Shown: positions 9,654 to 21,262 of the stretch, in pieces
Numbering within the stretch: the stretch's first letter is position 1
Layout of the letters: each line of letters opens with the position of its first letter
Origin: an archaeon
GTDB taxonomy: Archaea; Micrarchaeota; Micrarchaeia; CAILAH01
Reading direction: 5' to 3'
Assembly (NCBI GenBank): GCA_024274875.1
Contig: JAJSAH010000018.1
Span: 1-55,146 of the forward strand
Length of the DNA stretch: 55,146 nucleotides
Made by a program: the position numbers and the translations under genes
Notes under the pieces: model-generated
What the model saw: only the letters and a program-made list of their open reading frames with translations
Databases searched by the model: none
Told to the model about the DNA's origin: nothing

Positions 9654-10067
9654 TTAAAAAACTGCCTTAACAACTGAAAAAGGAAATTTCGATGCATCTT
9701 GATAAAACTCAAGAGATACTGAACGTTCATCAATACTCATAACGCATTCTCCAATATTCAACAACGCACCAACATTTCTCCCAAACATCTTTTCCAGCAT
9801 CGCTTCTGTCAGCCCTATTGCAAACGGATCAAAATAGAATGCATCACCCGTGCAATATCCTACTAATTTGCCTGTGCGCTTATCAAGTATGGAACCATCT
9901 GATTGAACAGCAATTTTAATCGATGCGTTGGGATTAAGCTGCATTATCTTTCGACCCGCTTCATAAAGATTTGACCTTAGACCTTCCGAAAGATCTTTCA
10001 TGCTTGTGAACTCGCTTTTCCTTGGCGATTTAGCTTTTGCATCTTTAAATTTATTCAAAAATGTCAT
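9654..10067 (-). CDS. Hypothetical protein
   Basis: 137-aa ORF in a tight gene array. Confidence 0.45.
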   Translation of the reverse strand: MTFLNKFKDAKAKSPRKSEFTSMKDLSEGLRSNLYEAGRKIMQLNPNASIKIAVQSDGSILDKRTGKLVGYCTGDAFYFDPFAIGLTEAMLEKMFGRNVGALLNIGECVMSIDERSVSLEFYQDASKFPFSVVKAVF

Positions 10068-10128
10068 AGCATAACATATTTTTAAAGATGTTTAAATAGT
10101 TTATCATTAATTATGTTATGGTGGTAGT

Positions 10129-10668
10129 ATGGCAAAAGCGGTAATGATAATTGCCCCGGAAAATTTTAGGGATGAGGAACTCTTCGTGCCTAAAAAAATT
10201 TTGGAAGAAAACGGGATTGAAGTAGTTGTCGCAAGCACAAAAAAAGGCACTTGCAAAGGCATGCTCGGAGGAACTGTAATCGCTCAGGCAACGCTTGATG
10301 AGATAGATGTTGATAATTTTGATGCAGTGATGTTTGTTGGCGGGAGCGGCACTCCAATTATAAGAAAAGAAGAGAGAGCGCTTGAGATCGCTAAAAATGC
10401 AGCGAGCAAAGGGAAAATTGTTGGAGCAATATGCTGGGCTCCAACAACATTGGCAAAAGCAGGGATTCTCAGAGGTAAAAAAGCAACTGTATGGGTTGGT
10501 CCTGACCTCGAGTACGGAAAAAGCACAGATAAAGTTTTAGAGGAGTACGGCGCAGAATATGTTAATCAGGGAGTAGTTGAAGATGGAAGCATCATAACTG
10601 CTGATGGACCCAACAGCGCAGATTTATATGCAAGGAAAGTGCTCGAAAAAATTATGGTTAAATCATAA
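10129..10668 (+). CDS. DJ-1/PfpI family protein
   Basis: FVGGSGTPIIRKEE and GKIVGAICWAPTTLAKAGIL nucleophile-elbow Cys. Confidence 0.9.
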   Translation: MAKAVMIIAPENFRDEELFVPKKILEENGIEVVVASTKKGTCKGMLGGTVIAQATLDEIDVDNFDAVMFVGGSGTPIIRKEERALEIAKNAASKGKIVGAICWAPTTLAKAGILRGKKATVWVGPDLEYGKSTDKVLEEYGAEYVNQGVVEDGSIITADGPNSADLYARKVLEKIMVKS

Positions 10669-10678
10669 ACAAACGCTG

Positions 10679-11767
10679 TTAAAAAATGCCGAACTTCTTC
10701 TTTTTTATACCTGCAAATTTTCTAAGAAGCTCTTTTTGTTCTCTGTTTAAATTAGTAGGCGTCTCAACAAAAAATTCAACTATATGGTCTCCGTATCCGC
10801 TCGCCCTAAAAATGGGCATGCCCTTATTACGTATTGTGTGCTTGTCTCCTGTCTGGATGCCAGGTTTAATATTGATTTTTTGAGTGCCATGCAGAGTTTT
10901 AATTTCGACCGCGCCTCCCAGAGCAGCAGTCACCATATCAAGTTTCACCTTTGAGAATATATTGTTGCCTTCCCTGGAAAATTCATTATGCGGCTGAATG
11001 TAAACATTAACATACAAATCGCCAATTCCATCCTTGCCAAATTCCCCTCCCTGCGGAACTCTCAACGAGATTCCATGAGGAATGCCTCGCGGAATTTTTA
11101 ATTCAATTTTCTCATATTTATTCTCATAACCTTTTCCGTTGCATTTTGCGCACGGATGTTTAGGAACCTTGCCTGCGCCGTTGCACGCGTTGCATGGCCG
11201 TTCGCTGACCATCCTTCCAAAGATGGTGCGGTTAATTGACCTCACATAACCTCTGCCTCCGCATTCTCCGCATGAGACAAACCCTTTGCCATCTTCTGCT
11301 CCTATGCCTTTGCACGCGTTGCATGGCGCATTATGATAATAAGATATTGATTTCTTAGCGCCTTTGAACACCTCCTCTAAACTAACTTCTAAATCATAAC
11401 TAAGATCGCTGCCATAGTCCTTCCTGCGCCGCATCCTTCCAAAAAATGAGGAAAATATATCGGCAAAAGGAGACCCTGAAAAAATGTCCTCAAAATCTGA
11501 GAAATCTGCTCCCCTGAATATATCTTCAGCAGAATACCCTGAGAATGCAGACGAGCCGTACATATCGTATTGCCTTCGTTTTTCATCATCGCTAAGCACA
11601 GCGTATGCTTCGGAGATTTTCTTAAATTTTTCATCAGCTCCAGGATCTTTATTACGGTCCGGATGATATTTAAGAGCCAGTTTTCTGTAAGCTTTCTTTA
11701 TCTCTTCCTTCGTTGCATTCCTTTCAACTCCTAACACTGAATAATAATCATCTAAATCCATGCTCAC
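10679..11767 (-). CDS. dnaJ: Chaperone DnaJ
   Basis: [35 protein letters not shown] and CxxCxGxG zinc repeats. Confidence 0.96.
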   Translation of the reverse strand: MSMDLDDYYSVLGVERNATKEEIKKAYRKLALKYHPDRNKDPGADEKFKKISEAYAVLSDDEKRRQYDMYGSSAFSGYSAEDIFRGADFSDFEDIFSGSPFADIFSSFFGRMRRRKDYGSDLSYDLEVSLEEVFKGAKKSISYYHNAPCNACKGIGAEDGKGFVSCGECGGRGYVRSINRTIFGRMVSERPCNACNGAGKVPKHPCAKCNGKGYENKYEKIELKIPRGIPHGISLRVPQGGEFGKDGIGDLYVNVYIQPHNEFSREGNNIFSKVKLDMVTAALGGAVEIKTLHGTQKINIKPGIQTGDKHTIRNKGMPIFRASGYGDHIVEFFVETPTNLNREQKELLRKFAGIKKKKFGIF

Positions 11768-13584
11768 TCCTTCTTTTCATACTCAGCATCATAAGATTTC
11801 TTGCTGTCTTCATTACCTGATGGTTGGGATTGGGTATTTGCATTTTCATACATCTTGCTTCCAACCTTCTCCAGCTCCCTTTTAATCTCATTCATCTTTT
11901 CCTTTATCTTTCCTAAATCATCAGCGGTAAGCAATTCACGAAGTTCATCAGAATGTTTTTTAAGGTTGGTTTTTATGCTATCATCGATCTTTTCCCCAAA
12001 CTTATCCAATGTGTCAGACACAGCATAAACAAGCGATTCTGCCTCATTTTTTGTTTCAGCAAGCTCTCTCCTCTTTTTGTCCTCTTCCTCGTATTTCTTC
12101 GCCTCATCCATCTTTTTCTTTATATCGTCCTCATTCATTTTAAGCGGTGCTGTCACTCTTATTTTTTGTTCTTTGTTGGTTGCCAAATCCTTTGCTGATA
12201 CATTGAGTATGCCATTCGCATCAATATCAAAAGTTACCTCTACTTTTGGCACGCCGCGTTTAGCGGGAGGTATGCCATCAAGCGTAAATGTTCCTAACAA
12301 CACATTATCTGAGGCCATTGCTCGCTCTCCTTGGTACACTTTAATGTCTACGCTGGTCTGAAAATCGGCGGCTGTGCTGAATATCTGAGATTTCTTTGCA
12401 GGAATAGTTGTATTACGCTCGATGAGCTTTGTGAATACCCCTCCAAGCGTTTCTATGCCTAATGAGAGAGGAGTTACATCAAGCAGTAGCACATCTTTCA
12501 CTTCGCCTGATATGATCGCGCCCTGAATAGCTGCTCCCTTAGCAACAGCTTCCATAGGGTCGACGCCGCGCTCGATTTTCTTCCCAACATACTCCTCAAC
12601 AAACTTTTGAACAATAGGCATTCTTGTAGGGCCTCCTATTAGGATTATTTTTGTTATATCATCCTTAGTCATCTTCGCGTCATCAAGCGCGCGTTTTATA
12701 GGATCCCCGCATCTCTGAACAATTGGACGCACTATATCCTCAAGCTTTGCGCGCGTAAGCTTATGCACAAAATTCACTGGCTGGCCGTTGCGCATTGCAA
12801 GGTATGGCAGGTTTATTTCAGTGTCCAAAACAGTTGATAATTCAATCTTCGCTTTCTCAGCTGCTTCGCGCAATCTTTGCATTGCTGCAGCATCCCCTGA
12901 TACATCCAAATCATGCTCTCTCTTAATTACAGATAATAAATATTCAATTATAGCATTATCCATATCATGTCCGCCAAGTTGTGTATCACCGCTCGTTGAC
13001 TTTACTTCAAAAACTCCATCACCGAATTCCATCACTGTAACATCCAGCGTGCCTCCTCCAAAATCAAACACAAGTATTTTGTGCTCCTCATTGCTCTTAT
13101 TTACTCCATACGCAAGACAGGCCGCGGTCGGCTCATTAACAAGGCGGATCACATCTAAACCTGCAATTTTGCCGGCATCTTTAGTAGCCTGCCTCTGGTT
13201 GTCATTGAAATACGCTGGAACGGTAATTACAGCTTTTTCGACAGTATCTCCTAAAAATGCCTCTGCATCTTTTTTGATTTTTTGCAGTATGAATGCAGAA
13301 ATCTCTTGCGGAGAATACTCTTTGCCGCCAGCCTTAAATTTGTAATCAGTGCCCATTTTGCGCTTTGCGCCTATTATGGTATTCTTAGGATTGGTGATTG
13401 CCTGCCTGCGCGCCGGCTCTCCAACCAACAATTGTCCATCATTCGAAAAAGCAACAACGCTTGGAAATGATTTTCCATACTGTGATGCACCTTCAGCGCT
13501 CGGCACAATAGTTGCAACGCCTCCTTCCATTACAGCTGCTGCTGAATTGGAAGTGCCTAAATCAATCCCGATTATTTTTCCCAT
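11764..13584 (-). CDS. dnaK: Chaperone DnaK (Hsp70)
   Basis: [22 protein letters not shown]..., [22 protein letters not shown]. Confidence 0.98.
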   Translation of the reverse strand: MGKIIGIDLGTSNSAAAVMEGGVATIVPSAEGASQYGKSFPSVVAFSNDGQLLVGEPARRQAITNPKNTIIGAKRKMGTDYKFKAGGKEYSPQEISAFILQKIKKDAEAFLGDTVEKAVITVPAYFNDNQRQATKDAGKIAGLDVIRLVNEPTAACLAYGVNKSNEEHKILVFDFGGGTLDVTVMEFGDGVFEVKSTSGDTQLGGHDMDNAIIEYLLSVIKREHDLDVSGDAAAMQRLREAAEKAKIELSTVLDTEINLPYLAMRNGQPVNFVHKLTRAKLEDIVRPIVQRCGDPIKRALDDAKMTKDDITKIILIGGPTRMPIVQKFVEEYVGKKIERGVDPMEAVAKGAAIQGAIISGEVKDVLLLDVTPLSLGIETLGGVFTKLIERNTTIPAKKSQIFSTAADFQTSVDIKVYQGERAMASDNVLLGTFTLDGIPPAKRGVPKVEVTFDIDANGILNVSAKDLATNKEQKIRVTAPLKMNEDDIKKKMDEAKKYEEEDKKRRELAETKNEAESLVYAVSDTLDKFGEKIDDSIKTNLKKHSDELRELLTADDLGKIKEKMNEIKRELEKVGSKMYENANTQSQPSGNEDSKKSYDAEYEKKE

Positions 13585-14022
13585 TTAATCAACCTCCTTA
13601 TGCTTTCCTACAATTACCTTAGGATACCGAATAATATTTCCGTTGAGCGTATATCCTTTCCTGACTACCTGAACAATTCTGCCATCATGATCAGGGTCAT
13701 CAACATCAACAACCTGTATCGCCTCCGCAATCTCTGGTGAAAATTCCTCACCATCTGGAGATAATTGCCTTAATCCATGCGAACTGAGAATCTTTCCTAG
13801 CTTTTTAGCAATAAGTTCAACTCCTGAATCATCAGAATGCTCAAAGTATGAGTCAAAATCATCCAATACTTCTATCAGATCCTTTATTATGCTCTCGCCT
13901 GCGCGACTCTCCATCTCGCTCTGCTGTTTTGCAATTCTCTTCTTATAATTCTCAAAATCTGCATACAATCGCTTATACCTGTCTTCAAGCTCAGAGAGAT
14001 CTTTATCAGAATTAACCGGCAT
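13585..14022 (-). CDS. grpE: Nucleotide exchange factor GrpE
   Basis: RLYADFENYKKR and C-terminal RKGYTLNGNIIRYPKVIVGK; directly upstream of dnaK. Confidence 0.93.
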   Translation of the reverse strand: MPVNSDKDLSELEDRYKRLYADFENYKKRIAKQQSEMESRAGESIIKDLIEVLDDFDSYFEHSDDSGVELIAKKLGKILSSHGLRQLSPDGEEFSPEIAEAIQVVDVDDPDHDGRIVQVVRKGYTLNGNIIRYPKVIVGKHKEVD

Positions 14023-14110
14023 ATCTGCACACCTTAAGAATTAAGATATGTTTATGAAATATTAAAATTTAAAAACGCATCGCTTCCTGGCGATGCTCAA
14101 AAATAAGGAA

Positions 14111-15217
14111 TTAATAACCTCTCTCGATATAATAATTTATGCCATGAAATTCCTTTGGTCCTGACGAATGCGGACCTGCGCCGCTTGAATCATCCAAAAA
14201 TGTGATAGCGTATCCTTTGTTGCCCATTCTTCCAGTTCTCCCTATCCTATGCTTATGCGTATCAGCATCGTTAGCAGCATCATAATTAACAACGCATTCA
14301 ACATTATCTATCTGAAGACCTCTCGCAGCAACATCTGTTGCAACCAACACTCTCTTGCGGCCCGACTTAAACTCTCCAAGCGAAATTTCTCGCCTTTTCT
14401 GCGAAAGATCACCGTGTATAGCAACCGCTCTGTACCCTCTTCGGTTAAGCTTCTCAGTTAATATGCTTGCATATCTCTTAGTTGATACAAAAACCAATGC
14501 TCTGTTCTTTCCAAACTTATTAATGCAATTTATAAGTTCTCTAAACTTGTTCTTTCTCTGAACAATTAGGTTCTTTTCGATGATATTATTGCCTAAAAGG
14601 TTGTCCTTAATAGTCACAGTTTCATAATCCTGCACATAATCTTTAATGAGCGAAATCACATTCTCTTCAAGCGTTGCAGAAAACAGGTGAACGCTCTTAG
14701 CGTTCGCTTTCGCAAGTATTCTTCTAACATCATCTACAAACCCCATATCAAGCATTCTGTCCGCCTCATCGAGCACAACTGTATCAAAATCTCTTAAGTT
14801 AATTGTCCCGCGCTCAATGTGGTCTAAAAGCCTTCCGGGAGTCGCGCACAGCATATCAACTTTTCCTTGAAGAATTTTAATTTCCCCTTCAATTCCATGC
14901 CCTCCATACACCGCAAATATCCTTAATTTAGTGTATCGGTTTATATTCCGCAATTCTTCTTTTACTTGCACTACTAATTCACGGGTTGGTCCAACAATCA
15001 ACACAGATTTCTTCTTTCCATCAGCAATCAAGCTTGACAGAGGTATGCCAAATGCAGCGGTCTTGCCGCTTCCAGTATAACTCTTTGCAGCAACATTATA
15101 TCCATCAAGGATTAATGGGATTGTGCGTAATTGCACTTCTGTTGGATTTCTGTAATCCATATCTTTCAACGCCCTCTTTATCTGTGGGCTAAACTCAAAG
15201 CTTTCAAATTCATTCAC
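14111..15217 (-). CDS. DEAD-box ATP-dependent RNA helicase
   Basis: AKSYTGSGKT, VLDEADRMLDMG, SAT, HRIGRTGR motifs. Confidence 0.95.
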   Translation of the reverse strand: MNEFESFEFSPQIKRALKDMDYRNPTEVQLRTIPLILDGYNVAAKSYTGSGKTAAFGIPLSSLIADGKKKSVLIVGPTRELVVQVKEELRNINRYTKLRIFAVYGGHGIEGEIKILQGKVDMLCATPGRLLDHIERGTINLRDFDTVVLDEADRMLDMGFVDDVRRILAKANAKSVHLFSATLEENVISLIKDYVQDYETVTIKDNLLGNNIIEKNLIVQRKNKFRELINCINKFGKNRALVFVSTKRYASILTEKLNRRGYRAVAIHGDLSQKRREISLGEFKSGRKRVLVATDVAARGLQIDNVECVVNYDAANDADTHKHRIGRTGRMGNKGYAITFLDDSSGAGPHSSGPKEFHGINYYIERGY

Positions 15218-15353
15218 TTAAAACACCTTTGTTATAAACGTACTCCAATTCAAAATCCGAACCAGAATACACCTATTGTGGGTTTATTATGTATGGCAGG
15301 GTTTATATAGTTTTCTGGAAACCAAAAAGTATATATCTAATCCCTGTCCATTT

Positions 15354-15875
15354 ATGTGCATGCCTGCAGCAAAATTAATCGTGCTCGAAGGAGGAAAAAA
15401 CAAAAATGAATTCCGCAATCTAAATGTTAAAAGCTATAACAAGAATTTTTCTGGAAAATTTTACTTGCAATCTGCAAGGTACAAAATACAGTATGATGGA
15501 AACAGCACGCTATTTATCGGCAGAAGGGATAACTTGCTGAAAATCGCATACCAGAGCACTTATGATCCAGAAATCATCGAAATGGCGCGCAAGATGGTTG
15601 AGAACGACCTGCCCTCCTCCAGCATTGTTAAGCAGGCAGTGAGATTGGGGTGCAGCACTGCGATCTGTTTCGATATATTTGATAACCGCATAAATTTGGC
15701 GATGACGCGCAGTGTGTTCCTAAAATATATCCAGGATGCAGATAATGTGATGCAGATGGATGCGGAAAAAAAATTATGGACCGAACACTGTGAAATAACA
15801 ACACAGTTTCAAAACTTGTTTGAATGCGAAGTATCATCATTCTATTTCTTGATAAGAATTATTGCAAACAGATAG
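15354..15875 (+). CDS. Hypothetical protein
   Basis: ORF 15276..15875; likely start at 15354 or 15360, after an AT-rich TATA-like stretch. Confidence 0.45.
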   Translation: MCMPAAKLIVLEGGKNKNEFRNLNVKSYNKNFSGKFYLQSARYKIQYDGNSTLFIGRRDNLLKIAYQSTYDPEIIEMARKMVENDLPSSSIVKQAVRLGCSTAICFDIFDNRINLAMTRSVFLKYIQDADNVMQMDAEKKLWTEHCEITTQFQNLFECEVSSFYFLIRIIANR

Positions 15876-15887
15876 AATGAACCATAA

Positions 15888-16310
15888 TCATAAATCATTA
15901 ATGCGCATTTCCATTGCGCAGGAATTTGCAATAACTTCCAACCCATTGCGCGCTGCAAATTCATACGCTTCCTTATTATACGCGCCCGGCTGCATCCAGA
16001 TTAATTTCAAACTATTATGCATTTTTTTAAGTTCAACCGCCTGCTTAACTATCCCTAAAACTGCAGCTGCATGCACAAAAATATCGACCATATCTATGCT
16101 CTTAGCAATATTTTCTGGCAGAGCAATCAATGAAGGATAGCACTTAACTCCTTCAATTGAATCATACTTTGGAGTTATGGGGATCACTTTGAACCCATTC
16201 TTAATAAAGTAGCGCATAACCGCATTGCTGGGCCTGTTTGGGTTAGGCGACGCGCCTACTACTGCAATCACGCGAACATCATTCCAATTCATAATAAAAA
16301 TATGATGCAT
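15888..16310 (-). CDS. CoA-binding domain protein (YccU-like)
   Basis: VRVIAVVGASPNPNRPSNAVMRYFIKNGFKVIPITPKYDSIEGVKCYPSL...IWMQPGAYN. Confidence 0.88.
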   Translation of the reverse strand: MHHIFIMNWNDVRVIAVVGASPNPNRPSNAVMRYFIKNGFKVIPITPKYDSIEGVKCYPSLIALPENIAKSIDMVDIFVHAAAVLGIVKQAVELKKMHNSLKLIWMQPGAYNKEAYEFAARNGLEVIANSCAMEMRINDL

Positions 16311-16319
16311 AAGATTTTA

Positions 16320-17147
16320 TTAAGTAGTATGCTTTCTCTTGCGCACTGCTTCCGGCCTAATAAGATCTTTGGTGATATTAAAGTCATCTTGACTGCGTTC
16401 AGCAATCTCATTGATTGCATTCGCAACAATATTCTTCAATATTCCAGGAATCCCATCACTACGCAACAATCTGTTGAGCAAGTAATACTTCCCATCAAAT
16501 ATGCAATTCTCCACAAGCTTAACCCCAACAATTACCCTATTCTCCTCTGGAATAAGCGAATTTGAGCATACCCCAACCAAATCGTTGAACTCATTTTCTG
16601 TCAAACTCGGCCCTACCATCCGCATATCATTAACGCTGATGTGAATGCTTGCAGCATTCCTAACCTTTCTCGGCAGCGCAATGTTCCTGCACATTTTAAC
16701 CAACATAACTTTATCGCCGCGCGATGCAAAATTATCCACTGCGCGCATTCCCACTTTTTTTAGGTCATTTTTTGCCATTAACTTGATGTTTCGCGGAATG
16801 TTGCAACTTATGCTAAGCCTCGATAATTCGAAAATATCATCAGTGATACAACAATTTTCTATGGCTTTCATTCCGGAATATTCGCGCACTTTCATGAGAT
16901 ATCCCTCATTCTCGCAGATGGAAACAAGCGATTCATAATCGCACATCGATGAGTATATCTCGCACAATTTCATGCCTGCATATTCCCTTACCTGAGGATG
17001 TTGATATGAATCCCTGCCTATAACCTCCAAGTAATCAAGCCTACTGTTTGAGATGCATCTGCGAACCAGCTCCATGCCACACCGTATCCGTTCGCTTTCA
17101 TCTTCGGAAAACCGCGCTGAATACATAAGTTCATTCATGCTACTCAT
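16320..17147 (-). CDS. Helical (HEAT-like) repeat protein
   Basis: Recurring VREYAGMKLCEIY / VREYSGMKAIENC / VRNAASIHIS units spaced about 34-36 aa. Confidence 0.55.
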   Translation of the reverse strand: MSSMNELMYSARFSEDESERIRCGMELVRRCISNSRLDYLEVIGRDSYQHPQVREYAGMKLCEIYSSMCDYESLVSICENEGYLMKVREYSGMKAIENCCITDDIFELSRLSISCNIPRNIKLMAKNDLKKVGMRAVDNFASRGDKVMLVKMCRNIALPRKVRNAASIHISVNDMRMVGPSLTENEFNDLVGVCSNSLIPEENRVIVGVKLVENCIFDGKYYLLNRLLRSDGIPGILKNIVANAINEIAERSQDDFNITKDLIRPEAVRKRKHTT

Positions 17148-17222
17148 AACCCATCACTCTGCATGCATGTAAGATAAGAATTATTATTAAAAAATATAAA
17201 TGAAAAAATGTAACCTATTCTA

Positions 17223-19025
17223 CTATTCAACAGTGACCGATTTTGCGAGGTTGCGGGGGCGGTCGACATCAACCCCTTTTAGGTCCGCTATGTAATACGC
17301 CAAAAGCTGCAAAGGTATTACATTAATTATAGGAGAAACTAACGGGCTTGTTTTTGGAACCTCTATAATATAATCAGCAACCTGCCTGACATTCTCATCA
17401 ATCTCATTAATCACTGCAATTACAATTGCTTTGCGAGCTTTAACCTCTTCCATATTGCTGACTACCTTATCATACAACCCATCTTTTGGAGATATGAATA
17501 CTACCGGAAACCCTTCATCAATCAATGCAATCGGCCCATGCTTCATCTCGCCGGCAGGATAACCTTCTGCATGTATGTACGAAATCTCTTTCAATTTAAG
17601 AGCGCCTTCAAGCGCCACTGGATAATTAATGCCTCTGCCTAAATACAAAAAATTTCTCTTTTGCGCAAGATCTTCTGCAATGCGTTCAACTATCTTTGCG
17701 TTATCGAGCACTCTATCGACCATATTGGGCAAATCTGTGATCTCATTAAGCAATTGGTTATCTGCAACTCCTCCACGGGCTTGGCGCGCGTATAAGGCAA
17801 ACAGCAGCAGCGCAAGAACCTGGCTCGTGAACGCTTTGGTGCTCGCAACGCTTATCTCTGGACCTGCACGAAGATAAATTCCTCCGTCAACCTCGCGCGA
17901 AATCGTTGACCCAACAACATTTACAATACCTATAACTCGCGCGCCTTTCTGCTTAGCAGCGCGCACTGCGCCTATCGTATCCGCAGTTTCGCCCGACTGC
18001 GAGATCGCAATAACTAAATCTCCTCGCCCAATGATTGGGTTTCTATACTTAAATTCTGATGCATAATCAACTTCCACCGGAACGCGAATCAAGTTCTCTA
18101 TAATGTATTTGCCGATTATTGCCGAATGCCAACTTGTTCCACACGCAATGATGATAATACGGCTCACCGAATTTAAGTTCACATTAAGCGTGAGTTTTAC
18201 TGAATTGCCCCTTACCCTGCCTCTTATCAAATTGCTCAGAGATTCGGGCTGTTCAAATATTTCTTTCAGCATAAAATGCTTAAACCCACCTTTCTCAACA
18301 TCTGATAATGATGCATCAAGGCGTTTAACTTGTTTGTTAACGCTCTCGCCGTTAAGTTTTCGAACATGTATTCTATCACACATCACTGATGCGATCTCTC
18401 CATCGGACAAATATACTACTTTATTTGTATTGCCAACTAAAGCAGCCGCATCAGATGCAATGAACATCGCCCCATCTCCAAAACCTATGACTATGGGAGA
18501 GCTTTTGCATGCAACCACTATTCTGTCCTCGCTCTTATGGATCGATGCAATTGCATAGGCGCCTTCAATAGATTTCACTGCCCTTGCAACCGCAGATTCT
18601 AAATCACCATCATAAAATTCCTCTATCAGATGCGCAATAACCTCAGAATCCGTGTCTGATTTGAATGCATGGCCTTTGTCCATCAACATCTTTTTAAGCG
18701 TTTTGTAATTTTCGATTATTCCATTATGCGCAATAGCTATCTCATCTTTGCAGGATGTGTGCGGGTGCGCATTTTCATCTGTGGGTTCTCCGTGAGTGGC
18801 CCACCTTGTATGGCCTATTCCTAATTTTGCATCCTTAAATTCAACCTTTTCAAGTTTTTTCTCAAGTTTTGAGATATTGCCCCCGCACTTTACTGTTGAT
18901 ATCAATCCGCCAGCAATCAATGAGATGCCTGCACTGTCATATCCTCTATACTCAAGCCTTTTTAGGCCCTTGACTAAAAACTCTGCAACATCCCCTTCTC
19001 CAATATACCCTATAATCCCGCACAT
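17223..19025 (-). CDS. glmS: Glutamine-fructose-6-phosphate aminotransferase
   Basis: MCGIIGYIG start (Met 17 of the ORF), GIGHTRWATHGEPTDENAHPH, two SIS domains. Confidence 0.96.
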   Translation of the reverse strand: MCGIIGYIGEGDVAEFLVKGLKRLEYRGYDSAGISLIAGGLISTVKCGGNISKLEKKLEKVEFKDAKLGIGHTRWATHGEPTDENAHPHTSCKDEIAIAHNGIIENYKTLKKMLMDKGHAFKSDTDSEVIAHLIEEFYDGDLESAVARAVKSIEGAYAIASIHKSEDRIVVACKSSPIVIGFGDGAMFIASDAAALVGNTNKVVYLSDGEIASVMCDRIHVRKLNGESVNKQVKRLDASLSDVEKGGFKHFMLKEIFEQPESLSNLIRGRVRGNSVKLTLNVNLNSVSRIIIIACGTSWHSAIIGKYIIENLIRVPVEVDYASEFKYRNPIIGRGDLVIAISQSGETADTIGAVRAAKQKGARVIGIVNVVGSTISREVDGGIYLRAGPEISVASTKAFTSQVLALLLFALYARQARGGVADNQLLNEITDLPNMVDRVLDNAKIVERIAEDLAQKRNFLYLGRGINYPVALEGALKLKEISYIHAEGYPAGEMKHGPIALIDEGFPVVFISPKDGLYDKVVSNMEEVKARKAIVIAVINEIDENVRQVADYIIEVPKTSPLVSPIINVIPLQLLAYYIADLKGVDVDRPRNLAKSVTVE

Positions 19026-19078
19026 GAGAAATATTGCAAAAAATACCTTTAAAAAATTAGTATGCGATTTCATAGCGC

Positions 19079-20080
19079 ATGAAAGCCATCGAGTTGGTTA
19101 TGAAACGGGCTGTTGGTGCTGAAAAAAGAATTGTCTTCCCTGAAGGGTCTGACATTCGAATTATAGCCGCTGCAAGAAGATCTCTTGATAAAAAAATTGC
19201 TAAACCAATTCTTATAGGGAATGAAAAAACTATTATAAAGAATGCTAAAAATGCAGGGGTAGGATTAAAAGGGATTGAAATTGTTGATCCAGTAAGGAGC
19301 GATAAAATATATGAATACGCTAAGTTGTACTCTAAGATTACCAAAACCCCTGTAAAAACATCTAAACTAATCGCTCGCCAGCCAATATTTTATTCTGCGC
19401 TTGCTCTCAAAAACGGAGATGCTGACGGAATGATTGGCGGCTTAGTGTACACATCAGGAGATTTCATATCCGTATGCAAAGGCGTTGTGGGATTAAAAAG
19501 AGGCATTTCTGTTCCATCGAGCTATTTCATAATGGATGTCCCAGGATATGATGGCGGCGAGAATGGCGCTTTGCTGTACGCAGATGCATCAGTCAACCCT
19601 AACCCTACTGCGAAAGAACTCGCTGACATCGCGGTTACCACTGGTTATACTGCAATCAACCTACTTAAATGGAAACCGCGCATAGCTATGTTATCTTTTT
19701 CAACAAAGGGCAGCGCTGTGCACCCGGATGTTGAGAAAGTTGTAAATGCAACGCAGATTGCTATAAAAAAAGCAAGGAATATGAATATTGATGGAGAATT
19801 GCAAGCTGATGCTGCGCTCATCAAATCAACTGCAAAAAAGAAGATTAAGGGAAATTTAGGTTGCGTTGCCGGAAAAGCTAACATACTCATATTCCCGGAT
19901 TTAGATGCAGGAAATATTGCGTATAAGCTTACGCAGATTCTCGCCGGCGCGCATGCATACGGCCCAATACTGCAGGGATTCTCAAAACCTGTAAGCGATC
20001 TATCGCGCGGTGCAAAAGTTGATGATATACTGGGCGTTATCGCAATTGTGTGTGTTATTGCGAAGGAGATGAAAAAATGA
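19079..20080 (+). CDS. pta: Phosphate acetyltransferase
   Basis: RIVFPEGSDIRIIAAARR, DGMIGGLVYTSGD, ANILIFPDLDAGNIAYKL. Confidence 0.9.
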   Translation: MKAIELVMKRAVGAEKRIVFPEGSDIRIIAAARRSLDKKIAKPILIGNEKTIIKNAKNAGVGLKGIEIVDPVRSDKIYEYAKLYSKITKTPVKTSKLIARQPIFYSALALKNGDADGMIGGLVYTSGDFISVCKGVVGLKRGISVPSSYFIMDVPGYDGGENGALLYADASVNPNPTAKELADIAVTTGYTAINLLKWKPRIAMLSFSTKGSAVHPDVEKVVNATQIAIKKARNMNIDGELQADAALIKSTAKKKIKGNLGCVAGKANILIFPDLDAGNIAYKLTQILAGAHAYGPILQGFSKPVSDLSRGAKVDDILGVIAIVCVIAKEMKK

Positions 20081-21258
20081 AAACCATTCTCGTACTGAAC
20101 TGCGGGAGCTCATCAATCAAGTATAAATTATTCAACTCAAAAATGCGCGTGGTTGTTCACGGATTGGTGGAGAAGATAGGTGAGGAGGGTTCGAGAATCC
20201 TGCATTGGAAAGGGATTAAGCGCATGGCAGTCAACATTAATATAAACAATCACAAACAAGGGATACAGGAGTTGCTGAAAATTATTTTAAATAAGGAATG
20301 GGGCGGCATTAAAAATATTAGCGATATATCAATTGTCGGGCATAGAGTTGTTCACGGCGGTGAGATGTCAAAAACTGTGTTTGCATCCAAAAAAACGCTC
20401 AACAGAGTTAAAAAATACGAAGCGCTCGCCCCATTGCATAACCCCCATAATCTTACAGGCATAAAAGAATGCATGAGAATTATGCGAGGCACGCCTCAAG
20501 CAATGGTATTTGATACTGCATTTCATCAAACGATGCCCAAGAAAGCATTTATGTATGGCCTGCCATACGAGTATTATGCGCAGCTAGGCATAAGAAAGTA
20601 TGGATTCCATGGAACTTCGCACAAGTATGTATATGAGCAGGTGCGAAAACTGCTCAGAAAACGCAAATGCAATGTGATCACATGCCATCTCGGCGCAGGG
20701 TCGAGCATCACAGCGATTAAGAAAGGCATCTCGGTAGATACAAGCATGGGACTGACTCCGCTTGAAGGAGTCATGATGGCTACGCGCACTGGAGATCTTG
20801 ATCCTGCCATTGTTCAGCATTTAATTCGCAATTGCAAAATGAGCATCGATGAAATATTTTATGTTATGAATCATAAAAGCGGGCTGCTTGGCATATCAGG
20901 AGTGAGCAGGGATGTAAGAGTTATTGAGGAAAAAGCTAAGAAAGGCAACAAAAGATGCAAATTATCGTTGCAGATGTTTTCATACAGAGTTGCCAAATAC
21001 ATCGCTGCATATTCTGCTGTTCTTGGAGATGTCGATGCGATCGCATTTGCCGGAGGAATAGGAGAGAATGATTGGAAGATTAGAGAAGATATCTGTAAAT
21101 ACCTAAATATTATCGGGGTAAAAATAGACCGCACTAAAAATAAAAAATCAAAAACGCTTATCAGCGCAAAAAATTCAAAAATTAAGGTGTTTGCAATCCA
21201 TACTGATGAAGAAGTTATGATTGCAAAAGAAGCGTTAAATGCATTAAGGAAAAGGTGA
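20077..21258 (+). CDS. ackA: Acetate kinase
   Basis: MKTILVLNCGSSSIKYKLF, GHRVVHGGE, KYGFHGTSHKYV, CHLGAGSSI, DTSMGLTPLEG, FAGGIGEN. Confidence 0.95.
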   Translation: MKTILVLNCGSSSIKYKLFNSKMRVVVHGLVEKIGEEGSRILHWKGIKRMAVNININNHKQGIQELLKIILNKEWGGIKNISDISIVGHRVVHGGEMSKTVFASKKTLNRVKKYEALAPLHNPHNLTGIKECMRIMRGTPQAMVFDTAFHQTMPKKAFMYGLPYEYYAQLGIRKYGFHGTSHKYVYEQVRKLLRKRKCNVITCHLGAGSSITAIKKGISVDTSMGLTPLEGVMMATRTGDLDPAIVQHLIRNCKMSIDEIFYVMNHKSGLLGISGVSRDVRVIEEKAKKGNKRCKLSLQMFSYRVAKYIAAYSAVLGDVDAIAFAGGIGENDWKIREDICKYLNIIGVKIDRTKNKKSKTLISAKNSKIKVFAIHTDEEVMIAKEALNALRKR

Positions 21259-21262
21259 ATAT

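Noticed and set aside
11801-13588. Long plus-strand ORFs antisense to dnaK (e.g. 12788..13345, 185 aa)
   Set aside because: Shadow ORFs of a highly conserved gene on the other strand; low-complexity Ser/Leu-rich translations and no family signature
10679-14022. Bacterial-type grpE-dnaK-dnaJ operon as a novelty
   Set aside because: Hsp70 systems acquired from bacteria are well known in many archaea; ordinary gene order
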